DNA from: an uncultured Oscillospiraceae bacterium
GTDB taxonomy: Bacteria > Bacillota > Clostridia > Oscillospirales > Acutalibacteraceae
Assembly: GCA_900549945.1 (NCBI GenBank)
Contig: URQJ01000002.1
Span: 1-39,180 of the forward strand
Reading direction: 5' to 3'
DNA: 39,180 nt
Shown: one piece after another, positions 1 through 7,927 of the stretch
Layout of the letters: each line of letters begins with the position of its first letter
Numbering within the stretch: the stretch's first letter is position 1
Notes under the pieces: model-generated
Told to the model about the DNA's origin: nothing
Databases searched by the model: none
The model's input: only the letters and a program-made list of their open reading frames with translations
Made by a program: the position numbers and the translations under genes

Positions 1-140
1 CCGTGTGTGAAGCGGCAGATGTGCCCGCGATCGTCGCGCTGGGCCGCAAGGGCGGCAGCAATGTCGCGGCGGCCGTATGCAATGCGCTGATCTATGCCGC
101 CACAAATATGTTGGACCCGAAAGCGCGGGGCTGGCAGTAG
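1..140 (+). CDS. C-terminal fragment of an unidentified protein
   Basis: An open frame enters from the left edge and ends at TAG 138-140, giving about 45 residues. It is rich in Ala and Val, and the tail reads NMLDPKARGWQ then stop. I do not recognise the family. The frame is open from the edge, and the next gene starts 75 bp downstream on the same strand, so it may be the gene before the ABC importer in one operon. No convincing terminator separates them; a short GGCGG/CCGCC hairpin at about 142-156 has no U-run. The coding call rests on the open frame and on its position. Confidence 0.55.
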   Translation, partial: VCEAADVPAIVALGRKGGSNVAAAVCNALIYAATNMLDPKARGWQ

Positions 141-215
141 GGCGGCCTTGCCGCCGCTTTGTCTCTGCGCCGGCAAGGATAAATCGGCCCGGAAATTTTT
201 GAAAAGAGGGATACC

Positions 216-1223
216 ATGAAGCACATTCGTTTCAAATCTATTTTATGCGCATGGCTTGCGGCTGTACTGCTGACAGGCTGTGCTGCTGCACAGCCGCAAA
301 CCGATGCGGACGCCGTGCAGTCCGGCGCGGCCGTGCAGGAGGAAAGCGCGGCGTCCGACCCTGTAAAGCAAATTGCGTTTACAGATGCGCTGGGCTATTC
401 CGTCACCCTGTCGAGCTGGGAGCGGGTAGCGTCGCTCTACGGCAGCTTTGCAGAGACGTGGACGCTTGCGGGCGGCACGCTGATCGGCGCGACCAGCGAC
501 GCCGTAGAGGAACGCGGCATGGAGCTCGGCGCGGATGTCGCGCTTCTCGGCAGCGTGAAACAGCCGAATTTGGAGGCGATCCTTGCGGCTGACCCGGATT
601 TCCTGATCCTTTCCGCCGACACCGCCGAGCATGTCGATCTGCACGAAGCGCTGATCTCGGCCGGGATCCCGCACGCCTACTACCGCGTGGATCACTTTTC
701 CGATTACCTCGAGATGCTGGAGCAGTTCTGCCGGATGACCGGCCGGGAGGATCTGTATGCGCAGAACGGCCTTGCGGTGCAGACGGAGATCGACCGCATT
801 CTGGACATCGTGCAGAGGCAGCCGGCGCCGACCGCACTGCTTCTGCGCGCCTTTTCGACCGGCGCCAAGGCCAAGGGCGAGGACAATTTGGCAGGCATCA
901 TGCTGCGGGAGCTCGGCGCGGAAAATCTGGTGGAGCAGTACGAAAGCCTTTTGGAGGACGTGAGCCTCGAGGAGGTCATCGCCGCGGATCCGGACTTCAT
1001 CTTTGTCGTGACGATGGGTTCGAGCGAAGCGGCGGCGCTCGACTATATGAAGCAGAATTTTGAGAGCAATCCGGCATGGGCGGGGCTGACGGCTGTCCGC
1101 GAAGGGCGGTATATCCAGCTTCCGAAGGAGTTGTTCCACTATAAACCGAACGCGCGCTGGGGGGAGAGTTATGCCTATCTTGCAAAAATTCTGTATCCGG
1201 AGCTTGCCGCCCAAATCGGGTAA
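216..1223 (+). CDS. ABC transporter substrate-binding lipoprotein (iron-chelate/cobalamin type)
   Basis: This is an extracellular, membrane-anchored solute receptor that feeds the permease and ATPase encoded next. Residues 1-22 form a lipoprotein signal ending in the lipobox LLTGC, with Cys22 as the lipidation site, followed by a Gln/Ala/Ser-rich linker. The rest matches the periplasmic-binding type 2 fold (BtuF/FhuD class): a conserved DALGYSVTL start, two EAI/EEVIAADPDF segments, one in each lobe, and a length of 335 residues. The start ATG has AGAGGG just upstream. The gene overlaps the permease by 53 bp. The ligand (haem, siderophore or cobamide) cannot be read from sequence, and I see no cobalamin riboswitch in the short upstream gap. 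Confidence 0.9.
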   Translation: MKHIRFKSILCAWLAAVLLTGCAAAQPQTDADAVQSGAAVQEESAASDPVKQIAFTDALGYSVTLSSWERVASLYGSFAETWTLAGGTLIGATSDAVEERGMELGADVALLGSVKQPNLEAILAADPDFLILSADTAEHVDLHEALISAGIPHAYYRVDHFSDYLEMLEQFCRMTGREDLYAQNGLAVQTEIDRILDIVQRQPAPTALLLRAFSTGAKAKGEDNLAGIMLRELGAENLVEQYESLLEDVSLEEVIAADPDFIFVVTMGSSEAAALDYMKQNFESNPAWAGLTAVREGRYIQLPKELFHYKPNARWGESYAYLAKILYPELAAQIG

Positions 1224-2211
1224 GGGCAGAGCCGCTGTTCTGGCCGGTCTTGCGGTTTTGCTTTTGCTTTCCGTTTTGCTGAGCCTGCGGTTCGGCAGTC
1301 AGAATTATACGGCGGCGCAGCTCGTCTCCGCGCTGTACGGCCGGGAGTCTTCGGATCCCGTTTGGCGCATCCTCGTGCACGTCCGTCTGCCGCGCACGCT
1401 GGCGGGGCTTGCGGCAGGCGGCGCGCTTGCTGTGGCCGGCGCGCTGATTCAATCGGTTCTCAACAACGCGATGGCCAGCCCGAATGTGATCGGCGTCAAC
1501 GCGGGCGCCGGCTTTTTTGCCATGCTCGCGGTCACGCTGGCCCCGGGGATGGCGGGCGCACTGCCCGCCGCTTCGTTTTTCGGCGCGCTGTGTACGGCGC
1601 TGTTCGTATACGCGCTGGCCGTGAAGGCGGGGCTTTCGCGCACAACGCTGATTCTGGCCGGCATCGCGGTCAGCAGTATTTTGACGGCGGGCGTAAATGC
1701 CATCACGCTTTTATTTCCGGATGATGTGATCGGCGCGACCGGGTTCATGCTGGGCGGCTTTTCCGGCGTCACGCTGTCATCGGTCGGCAGCGCGGCGTGG
1801 TATCTTCTCGCAGGCCTGCTTCTCGCGTTCGTATTGGCCGCCGACCTGAACGTCCTGCAGCTCGGCGAGGAGAGCGCGCAGAGCCTCGGCCTGCATTTGG
1901 GGCGCACACGTTTTCTCGCCATTTTGGCTGCGGCGCTGCTTGCGGGCGGCGCGGTGAGTTTCGCCGGCCTGCTGGGCTTTGTTGGTTTGCTTGTACCGCA
2001 TATGGCCAGAAGGCTCACCGGAAACGACAACCGCTGGCTGCTGCCGGCGTGCCTGCTCTTAGGCGGCGCGTTCGTTCTGCTGTGCGATGTGCTGGCGCGC
2101 GTGCTGTTCGCGCCCTTTGAGATTCCGGTCGGCATCGTGATGTCTCTGCTCGGCGGTCCGTTTTTCTTGGTAATGCTGCTGCGCCGCAAAAGGAGCCGTG
2201 TCTATGATTGA
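1171..2211 (+). CDS. FecCD/BtuC-family ABC transporter permease
   Basis: This inner-membrane permease of an iron-chelate/cobalamin importer has 346 residues, about ten hydrophobic segments, and hallmark family motifs: RLPRTLAGLAAGGALAVAG near residues 70-90 and LGFVGLLVPHMAR near 267-280, followed by GNDNR, which contacts the ATPase. The chosen ATG lies inside the end of the binding-protein gene and has GGGGAG seven bases upstream, so the 53-bp overlap looks real and suggests coupled translation. The downstream ATPase overlaps the end of this gene by 8 bp. Together the three genes form a complete importer. Confidence 0.94.
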   Translation: MPILQKFCIRSLPPKSGKGRAAVLAGLAVLLLLSVLLSLRFGSQNYTAAQLVSALYGRESSDPVWRILVHVRLPRTLAGLAAGGALAVAGALIQSVLNNAMASPNVIGVNAGAGFFAMLAVTLAPGMAGALPAASFFGALCTALFVYALAVKAGLSRTTLILAGIAVSSILTAGVNAITLLFPDDVIGATGFMLGGFSGVTLSSVGSAAWYLLAGLLLAFVLAADLNVLQLGEESAQSLGLHLGRTRFLAILAAALLAGGAVSFAGLLGFVGLLVPHMARRLTGNDNRWLLPACLLLGGAFVLLCDVLARVLFAPFEIPVGIVMSLLGGPFFLVMLLRRKRSRVYD

Positions 2212-2962
2212 GATCAGCCATGTAACCGCGGGCTATGCCCCGGACAGAAGTATTCTGAAAGATGTGAGCTTTACCGCGCCGCGCGGGCAGATCACAACGC
2301 TGATCGGGCCGAACGGCTGCGGCAAAACGACGCTCCTGCGGGCGGCGGCGCGGCAGCTTTTGCCTGCGGCCGGAGAGATCCGGATTGACGGCCAGCCCGT
2401 GCACAGCTATTCCCGTAAGGCGTTTGCGCGCACGGCGGCGTTTTTGCCGCAGGTGCGCACCGTACCGTTCATTACGGTGGGGGCGCTCGTCGCGCACGGG
2501 CGGTTCCCGTACCTCGGGCTTTCCCGCCAAATGCGCGCTTCGGATAAGGCCGCTGTGCGCGGTGCGATGGAGATCACGGGCGTAGCAGCGTGGAAGGATC
2601 GGGATCTGCGCGCGCTTTCCGGCGGAGAGCGGCAGCGCGTCTACATCGCCATGGCGCTTGCGCAGGACACAAAGGTGATCTTCCTCGACGAGCCGACGAC
2701 TTATCTCGATCTGCGCCACCAGTTTGAGCTTTTGGAAATGCTCGTTCAGTTGAAAGAGCGCGATAAGACGATTCTGCTTGTCCTGCACGATTTGGCGCAT
2801 GCGCTGCGCTACAGCGACCGCGTTGTCCTGATGCAGGACGGCAGGATGGCGGCGCAGGGCACGCCGGAGGCGGTTTTGAAAGGCGGGAAGCTGGACGAGG
2901 TGTTCGGCATCTGCACGCATGCTGCGGCGGAGGGCTACTGGTTTACGCCGCGGCGCAGCTGA
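2204..2962 (+). CDS. FecE/BtuD-type ABC transporter ATP-binding protein
   Basis: Cytoplasmic ATPase of the importer, 252 residues. Walker A GPNGCGKTT is at about residues 35-43, the signature LSGGERQR near 138, Walker B VIFLDEPTT near 158, and the H-loop LVLHDLAHA near 190. A GTG at 2198 would add two residues, but the AGGAG at 2191-2195 sits 8 bases before ATG 2204 and only two before the GTG, so ATG 2204 is preferred. It overlaps the permease stop by 8 bp. The length and motif order match this class. No terminator with a clear U-run follows before the tgt promoter. Confidence 0.94.
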   Translation: MIEISHVTAGYAPDRSILKDVSFTAPRGQITTLIGPNGCGKTTLLRAAARQLLPAAGEIRIDGQPVHSYSRKAFARTAAFLPQVRTVPFITVGALVAHGRFPYLGLSRQMRASDKAAVRGAMEITGVAAWKDRDLRALSGGERQRVYIAMALAQDTKVIFLDEPTTYLDLRHQFELLEMLVQLKERDKTILLVLHDLAHALRYSDRVVLMQDGRMAAQGTPEAVLKGGKLDEVFGICTHAAAEGYWFTPRRS

Positions 2963-3041
2963 TGAAACGCTCTGCGGCGGATTCTGCGGCGCATGGCTCC
3001 GTACTTTCATTTTTCTGCGCATTTTATTTTGTGCGATACGG

Positions 3042-3070
3042 TTGAAATTTGGAGCGAAAAACAATATAAT
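3042..3070 (+). promoter_or_regulatory. Sigma-A promoter of tgt
   Basis: TTGAAA (3042-3047), a 17-bp spacer and a perfect TATAAT (3065-3070) predict a start near 3077, giving tgt a leader of about 130 nt. Confidence 0.8.
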
Positions 3071-3081
3071 AGAACAGATGC

Positions 3082-3109
3082 GGCGGTATGGGGACTTCCT
3101 GATACCGCC
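3082..3109 (+). other. Hairpin at the 5' end of the tgt leader
   Basis: GGCGGTAT (3082-3089) pairs perfectly with ATACCGCC (3102-3109) across a 12-nt loop, followed by TGTTTT. It starts only about 5 nt after the predicted transcription start, so it belongs to the tgt leader. It could stabilise the 5' end or act as a weak attenuator. I do not see the preQ1 riboswitch consensus. Confidence 0.55.
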
Positions 3110-3206
3110 TGTTTTCAGAGACGCGGATTTAAACCGATCCGCGCAGACCGGGATTTTTCGGAGATCAGCGCGTAGCGCCGGCTTCCGGCTGAAAGGAATT
3201 TGACCC

Positions 3207-4337
3207 ATGTACAAGCTTCTCAAACAGGAAAATAACGCGCGGCGCGGCGAATTTCAGACGGTGCACGGCACGGTCCAGACGCCGGCGTTCATGAATGTCG
3301 CGACGGCGGCCGCGATCAAAGGCGGGCTTTCTGCATATGATCTGAAGGACATCAAGTGTCAGGTCATGCTTTCAAACACGTACCACATGCATCTGCGGCC
3401 GGGCGACGAAAATGTCCGCAGGCTGGGCGGCATCCATAAATTCACGGGCTGGCAGGGCCCTGTTCTGACGGACAGCGGCGGGTTTCAGGTTTTTTCGCTC
3501 GCGAAGCTGCGCAATATCCGCGAGGAGGGCGTGACCTTCGCCTCGCATATCGACGGGCACAGAATTTTTATGGGGCCCGAGGAGAGCATGCGCATCCAGT
3601 CGAATCTCGGCTCGACCATCGCGATGGCGTTTGACGAATGCATGAAGAATCCGGCGGAATACGATTATGCGCGGAACTCCTGCGCACGCACGGTCCGCTG
3701 GCTCCAGCGCTGCAAGACGGAGCACGACCGCCTCAATGCGGCGGAGGGCGCCATCAACCCGCAGCAGCTTCTGTTCGGCATCAATCAGGGCGCGACCTAC
3801 GCCGACCTGCGCGTCGCGCATATGAAGGAGATCACCGCGCTGGATTTGGACGGCTACGCGATCGGCGGCCTCGCGGTGGGCGAGCCTACAGAGGAAATGT
3901 ACCGCATCATCGAGGCGGTCGAGCCGCACATGCCGAAGAATAAAATCCGCTATCTGATGGGCGTCGGGACGCCAGCCAACATTCTGGAGGGCGTTTATCG
4001 CGGTGTCGATCTTTTCGACTGCGTGATGCCGAGCCGCAATGCCCGCCACGGCCATGCGTTCACGAACGAGGGCTGCCGGAATCTGCTGAATGCAAAATAC
4101 ACGCTGGACGATCAGCCGATCGACCCCGCCTGTGACTGCCCGGTCTGCCGCCGCCATTCCCGCGCCTATATCCACCATCTTTTTAAGGCCGGCGAAATGC
4201 TCGCTATGCGGCTGACCGTGATGCACAACCTCTATTTCTACAACAACCTGATGGAACGCATCCGCAGCGCGCTGGACAACGGCACGTTTGAGGATTTCTA
4301 CCGCACGTATGCGGAGGTTCTGGGAAAAAGGATTTAA
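3207..4337 (+). CDS. tgt: tRNA-guanine transglycosylase (queuine tRNA-ribosyltransferase)
   Basis: Exchanges the wobble guanine of GUN-anticodon tRNAs for preQ1 during queuosine synthesis. The 376 residues are the usual length for the bacterial enzyme. Visible signatures are SNTYHMHLRPG, TDSGGFQVFSL (about residues 89-99), FGINQGATYADLR, and the active-site block DLFDCVMPSRNARHGHAFT (about 266-284). The zinc site is CDCPVC plus the following His-containing helix (about 308-325). GAAAGGA lies upstream of the ATG. It has its own promoter and is monocistronic or nearly so: yajC downstream has a separate promoter. The tgt-yajC order is common in Clostridia. Confidence 0.97.
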   Translation: MYKLLKQENNARRGEFQTVHGTVQTPAFMNVATAAAIKGGLSAYDLKDIKCQVMLSNTYHMHLRPGDENVRRLGGIHKFTGWQGPVLTDSGGFQVFSLAKLRNIREEGVTFASHIDGHRIFMGPEESMRIQSNLGSTIAMAFDECMKNPAEYDYARNSCARTVRWLQRCKTEHDRLNAAEGAINPQQLLFGINQGATYADLRVAHMKEITALDLDGYAIGGLAVGEPTEEMYRIIEAVEPHMPKNKIRYLMGVGTPANILEGVYRGVDLFDCVMPSRNARHGHAFTNEGCRNLLNAKYTLDDQPIDPACDCPVCRRHSRAYIHHLFKAGEMLAMRLTVMHNLYFYNNLMERIRSALDNGTFEDFYRTYAEVLGKRI

Positions 4338-4456
4338 TCGGCCGCTTAGCTGCGCGGGATTACAGATGCACAGTGCGTCTATAAGAGCGTGCACCCTTCT
4401 AAAGCCGTATATTTTAGGTCGTTTTAAAAAAATTCAAAAAAGAATATGGAATTTGC

Positions 4457-4485
4457 TTGCAAGTATTTCCTGTTCTTGTTATAAT
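4457..4485 (+). promoter_or_regulatory. Sigma-A promoter of yajC
   Basis: TTGCAA (4457-4462), a 17-bp spacer and TATAAT (4480-4485). It precedes yajC by about 55 bp and lies in an AT-rich gap after tgt. Confidence 0.78.
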
Positions 4486-4539
4486 CGATATTGTGAGTTT
4501 TAGGCGTATGCGCCAATACAGAAAGGAAAGATAACGGAT

Positions 4540-4875
4540 ATGAATTTCAATGTGATGGATGCTGCCGGAACTGCGGCAACAGGCGGCTGGGGTTCCATGC
4601 TGATTATGCTTGTCGTGTACGGCGGTCTTATCGCAGCCATGTATTTCATTTTCTTCCGCCCGCAGAGCAAGAAGAAAAAGAAAGAGGCGGAAATGAGAAA
4701 GAACGCGCAGGTCGGCGACGAGGTGACGACGATCGGCGGTATCTGCGGCAGAATCATCGCTGTGAAGGATGAGACGGAAAGCGTCATCATTGAGACCGGC
4801 AGCGACAGAGCAAGACTGCGCGTCAAGCGCTGGGCCATCGGCAGTGTGGATACGATCCACGAGGAAGACGCATAA
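4540..4875 (+). CDS. yajC: Preprotein translocase subunit YajC
   Basis: Small accessory membrane protein of the Sec translocase (SecDF-YajC). The 111 residues contain one N-terminal transmembrane helix (about 20-40) ending in FFRPQ, a Lys-rich stretch, and the conserved cytoplasmic domain VGDEVTTIGGICGRI. The motif RPQ-(K)n followed by GDEV-TIGG is diagnostic. AAAGGA lies about 10 bases before the ATG. It has its own promoter and a strong terminator directly after the stop. secD/secF are not adjacent here. Confidence 0.96.
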   Translation: MNFNVMDAAGTAATGGWGSMLIMLVVYGGLIAAMYFIFFRPQSKKKKKEAEMRKNAQVGDEVTTIGGICGRIIAVKDETESVIIETGSDRARLRVKRWAIGSVDTIHEEDA

Positions 4876-4890
4876 AAATCGGAATAGTTT

Positions 4891-4939
4891 AAGACCTCTC
4901 GGAATAAGTATGAACAAACTTATTCTGAGGGGTCTTTTT
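4891..4939 (+). terminator. Strong intrinsic terminator after yajC
   Basis: An arm at 4891-4909 starting AAGACCTCTC pairs with one at 4918-4936 ending GGGGTCTT across an 8-nt loop, followed by a T-run. The descending arm contains GAGGGG (4927-4932), which is also the best ribosome binding site for the next gene, whose ATG is at 4942. Confidence 0.88.
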
Positions 4940-4941
4940 CT

Positions 4942-5319
4942 ATGCTGCAAATTAAAAAGCTGGTTTTTGGTCTGGCGGCGGAGGTTTTGCTCTCGTGCGG
5001 CCTGCTTGCGCTCTTTTCGGTTCTGATCCTGAAAATGGGCAGCCTTCCGAATGGAATCGCAGGTACGATGGCGCTTGCGGCCGGATGTATCTCTGTTCTG
5101 GCGGCAGCCTTCCTGACGGCGCGCATGACAGGGGAGAAGGGGCTGCTCCACGGGCTCGCGCTTGCCGGAGGCTACATCTTCCTCTATCTCGCTGTATCGC
5201 TGGCGCTTTATACAGATGTGGACATCGCCTCCATCGGTGTGCGCGTGGTTTCCTTTGCACTTTGCGGCGCGCTCGGCGGCGTTCTTGGCGTTGGGAGAAA
5301 AAGTAAAATTCGGTTTTGA
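4942..5319 (+). CDS. TIGR04086-family membrane protein
   Basis: A 125-residue protein with four hydrophobic helices (roughly 8-28, 38-58, 66-90 and 95-118) and almost no soluble part. It matches the TIGR04086 (YrzE-like) family, which is usually found beside yajC in Firmicutes; the function is unknown. The start ATG lies three bases past the T-run of the yajC terminator, and its ribosome binding site is inside the terminator stem. Expression therefore probably needs terminator read-through or is tied to hairpin opening. A second terminator follows the stop codon immediately. Confidence 0.82.
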   Translation: MLQIKKLVFGLAAEVLLSCGLLALFSVLILKMGSLPNGIAGTMALAAGCISVLAAAFLTARMTGEKGLLHGLALAGGYIFLYLAVSLALYTDVDIASIGVRVVSFALCGALGGVLGVGRKSKIRF

Positions 5320-5350
5320 GATACAGGGCGTTATGCGCCCTGTATCTTTA
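5320..5350 (+). terminator. Terminator-like hairpin after the TIGR04086 gene
   Basis: A perfect 11-bp stem, GATACAGGGCG (5320-5330) with CGCCCTGTATC (5336-5346), has a 5-nt loop and a short TTTA tail. It begins directly after the stop codon. The U-run is short, so efficiency is uncertain. Confidence 0.7.
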
Positions 5351-5462
5351 TGCAGGTGCGGTTTCCATAACAACATCTGGTGTTTATACATAGGTTTACA
5401 TAACATATTATACATAAAATCCGAAGGTTTGCGGCTCGAATGAAAAAATATCCGTTTTTCTC

Positions 5463-5491
5463 TTGCAAAATCCGGCAAAAAGGTATATAGT
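5463..5491 (+). promoter_or_regulatory. Sigma-A promoter of proC
   Basis: TTGCAA (5463-5468), a 17-bp spacer and TATAGT (5486-5491); a second overlapping TATAGT is at 5491-5496. proC begins about 30 bp downstream with a GAGGAGG ribosome binding site. Confidence 0.72.
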
Positions 5492-5524
5492 ATAGTACAT
5501 GAACCCCGCAGAGGAGGACGCAGG

Positions 5525-6343
5525 ATGGAAAATAAAAAGCTGGGCTTTATCGGTATAGGTAATATGGCTGCCGCCATTATTGAGGGTATTTTGTCTACAA
5601 ATGCGGTTTCGCCGGAGCATATCTGCATGTATAATCCCCATTTTGAGAAGATGCAGCGTTTTGCAGAACGCGGCTGCGTCGTCTGCGATTCCATTTCTGC
5701 ACTGGCTGCGGGATGCGATGTGATTTTTCTCTGCATAAAGCCGCAGGCTTTTCCGGCGGTTTTTGAGGAGTTGAAACCTGCGGTTGCAAATAAAAAAGCA
5801 AGCGATGTATTGTTTGTTTCCATTGCGGCGGGTATAACCTTTAAAAATCTTCGAGATGCGCTCGGCAGCGCATGCGGTTGCGTGCGTGCGATGCCGAACA
5901 CGCCTCTGCTGCTCGGCGAGGGCGCCACAGCGCTTTGCCGCACGGAGAACGTGCCGGACGCATCGTTCCGAGAAATTTCCCGCATTTTCTCCTGCTGCGG
6001 TATCGTTCGTGAGATCGATGAAGCGCAGATGAATGCGGTGATTGCGGTGAGCGGCAGCTCGCCGGCCTGCCTGTACCGCCTTGCGGCGCTGACCTGCGGC
6101 TATGCGGAGCAGCGCGGCATCGATCGCGAAGCAGCGCTGGAGCTTTTCTGCCAGACGCTCAAGGGCAGTGCAGACATGCTTTTGAAAAGCGGAAAAACGC
6201 CGCAGGCCCTGATCGACATGGTGACGTCAAAGGGCGGCACAACCTTTGCGCTGCTCGACGTTTTGGACCAAAAGGATTTTGACGGGACGATGGAGGCTGC
6301 GTTCACTGCCTGCGAAAAACGGGCGGAGGAGCTTTCCATATAA
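5525..6343 (+). CDS. proC: Pyrroline-5-carboxylate reductase
   Basis: Catalyses the last step of proline synthesis, NAD(P)H-dependent reduction of pyrroline-5-carboxylate. Length is 272 residues, as usual. The N-terminal Rossmann motif GFIGIGNMA is at about 7-15, the NADP-binding segment FLCIKPQ near 72, and RAMPNTPLLLGEGATAL near 120-136. The C-terminal dimerisation domain carries the family signature around AVSGSSPACLYRL and the block DMVTSKGGTT. The GAGGAGG ribosome binding site and upstream promoter support the start. It lies 63 bp before the SpoIIM-like gene with no terminator between, so the two may be co-transcribed. Confidence 0.96.
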   Translation: MENKKLGFIGIGNMAAAIIEGILSTNAVSPEHICMYNPHFEKMQRFAERGCVVCDSISALAAGCDVIFLCIKPQAFPAVFEELKPAVANKKASDVLFVSIAAGITFKNLRDALGSACGCVRAMPNTPLLLGEGATALCRTENVPDASFREISRIFSCCGIVREIDEAQMNAVIAVSGSSPACLYRLAALTCGYAEQRGIDREAALELFCQTLKGSADMLLKSGKTPQALIDMVTSKGGTTFALLDVLDQKDFDGTMEAAFTACEKRAEELSI

Positions 6344-6406
6344 AGGCATACGGCGGGTGCGGCGGGCATATCCTTTACCATTCTGGTTTGGGATGTGATC
6401 GTATAA

Positions 6407-6994
6407 ATGGATAAGCTCAGGAAGGATCTGAAAATGCCGGTCGGCTCGATGCTCTTTGCAGCGCTGCTTTTGATTGGCGTGTGGGTCGGATGCCTGTTCG
6501 TTCTGTTTTCGCCGCAGCCGGTCTCTTTTGCGGGCAGCTCTGTGTTTTTCAACGGGATGCTCGCGGATACGGCAGTGGGTTGGCACCGTATTTTTTCGGC
6601 GTTTCTCTTTGACTTCCTTTTTTACCTGCTGCTTGTATTTTTCTTTGGCATGACATTTCTCGGCGTGGCGGTTATTCCGGCGGCGGTCTTTGGCAGAGGC
6701 TTCACGCTCGGCGCATCGCTTTCCGCGCTTCTGACTGCGGAGGGGACAGGCGTGTATTTTCAGAGCTGGCTGACCTATCTGCCGGCCGCGGCCTTTTGCA
6801 CGCTTGTATTTTTGGTTTTTTCCGGGCGTGTTTTTGGGGGCGCTTTAAAATCAGCCGCACAGCTCTTACACAAGGAGCCCGCGCCGGTTTCACTCAAAAG
6901 CTGCGGCATGCAGTTCCTTTTGGCGCTTCTGCTGCTCGTCTGTGCGGCGGCTGTGCGCTGCGGAAGCGTATTTCTGGCTGCGATTTTTTTCTGA
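6407..6994 (+). CDS. spoIIM: Stage II sporulation protein M-like membrane protein
   Basis: A 195-residue integral membrane protein with about five hydrophobic segments. Length, helix layout and the central segment FFFGMTFLGVAVIPAAVFGRG fit SpoIIM/DUF95. SpoIIM joins SpoIID and SpoIIP in the complex that remodels septal peptidoglycan during engulfment. The neighbour directly downstream is xerD, 12 bp away; spoIIM-xerD is a conserved Firmicutes order and supports the call. The start has only a weak ribosome binding site (GGGATGTGATC). Sequence divergence keeps confidence below certain; a generic DUF95 protein is the alternative. Confidence 0.78.
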   Translation: MDKLRKDLKMPVGSMLFAALLLIGVWVGCLFVLFSPQPVSFAGSSVFFNGMLADTAVGWHRIFSAFLFDFLFYLLLVFFFGMTFLGVAVIPAAVFGRGFTLGASLSALLTAEGTGVYFQSWLTYLPAAAFCTLVFLVFSGRVFGGALKSAAQLLHKEPAPVSLKSCGMQFLLALLLLVCAAAVRCGSVFLAAIFF

Positions 6995-7006
6995 GGAGGC
7001 GGGAAC

Positions 7007-7906
7007 ATGAACGACTATTATTCATTGTTTCGGGAATACCTGATCAATCAAAAATCGAATTCCGTCAACACACGGGATTCGTATCTGCGGGATGTCGCGT
7101 TCTTTCTCGACTATCTGTCCCAAAACGGTTTGGCGTCTCCTGTTCTTGCGGATGAGCAGGTGCTGGACAGCTATGTGGAATACCTGCGCGGCTTGAATCG
7201 CTCTGCGACGACGATTTCCCGAAATATCGCCTCGGTGCGCTGCTTCTATAAGTTCCTGATTTTCCGCGGTGAGTTGGACAGCAACCCGGCAAAAACCGTA
7301 AAGCTCGAGAAGGCGCAGAAAAAGCTGCCGCAGGTGCTCAGCGGCGAAGAAATCGATCTTTTGCTGGCGCAGCCGCGCGTGACGGATCCCAAGGGCTGCC
7401 GGGATAAGGCGATGCTTGAGCTTTTGTATGCAACCGGCATCCGCGTCAGCGAGCTGATCAATCTCAATATTCGAGACATCAACCTGCGTGCCGGCGTCCT
7501 GCACTGTCAGGGCAGTAAGGGCCTGCGGACGATTCCGGTCTATCCCTCGGCGATTGTGGCTGTGTCGGATTATATCTACCGCATGCGCGACCTGATCGCC
7601 GATCCGGAAAGCGGAGACGCCCTGTTTGTCAATCTGAACGGCTCGCGCCTGACGCGTCAGGGCTTCTGGAAGATCGTGAAGGGCTATGCGACAGAGGCCG
7701 GTATAACGAAAGAGATCACCCCGCACACGCTGCGCCATTCCTTTGCGATGCATCTTCTGCAAAACGGCGCGTCCGTCAAGGATATTCAAACGATGATGGG
7801 GCATGCGGACATTTCATCGACACAGGTATATGTTCAATTATTAGATCTTGATAATCACGTCAAATCGGTGTATAATGATTGTCATCCCCGTGCAAGGACA
7901 AGCTAA
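7007..7906 (+). CDS. xerD: Site-specific tyrosine recombinase XerD
   Basis: Resolves chromosome dimers at dif with a partner recombinase. At 299 residues it is typical. The N-terminal SAM-like domain holds the core-binding helices (about 1-95). The catalytic domain shows Arg in TGIRVSEL (about 146), Lys in GSKGLRTIPV, HTLRHSFAMHLL (about 244-255), and GHADISSTQVY with the Tyr nucleophile (about 265-275). The ribosome binding site GAGGAGG precedes the ATG. It follows spoIIM by 12 bp and likely shares its transcript. Another recombinase of the same superfamily lies 1.4 kb away on the opposite strand. Confidence 0.93.
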   Translation: MNDYYSLFREYLINQKSNSVNTRDSYLRDVAFFLDYLSQNGLASPVLADEQVLDSYVEYLRGLNRSATTISRNIASVRCFYKFLIFRGELDSNPAKTVKLEKAQKKLPQVLSGEEIDLLLAQPRVTDPKGCRDKAMLELLYATGIRVSELINLNIRDINLRAGVLHCQGSKGLRTIPVYPSAIVAVSDYIYRMRDLIADPESGDALFVNLNGSRLTRQGFWKIVKGYATEAGITKEITPHTLRHSFAMHLLQNGASVKDIQTMMGHADISSTQVYVQLLDLDNHVKSVYNDCHPRARTS

Positions 7907-7927
7907 ATTTTTTGTGGAGTTGATTTT

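Noticed and set aside
141..215. Cobalamin riboswitch upstream of the ABC importer
   Set aside because: The gap is only 75 bp and contains no B12-box-like sequence.
4414..5985. 523-codon - strand frame across yajC, TIGR04086 and proC
   Set aside because: It covers three genes with promoters and terminators on the opposite strand; no ribosome binding site or family motif.
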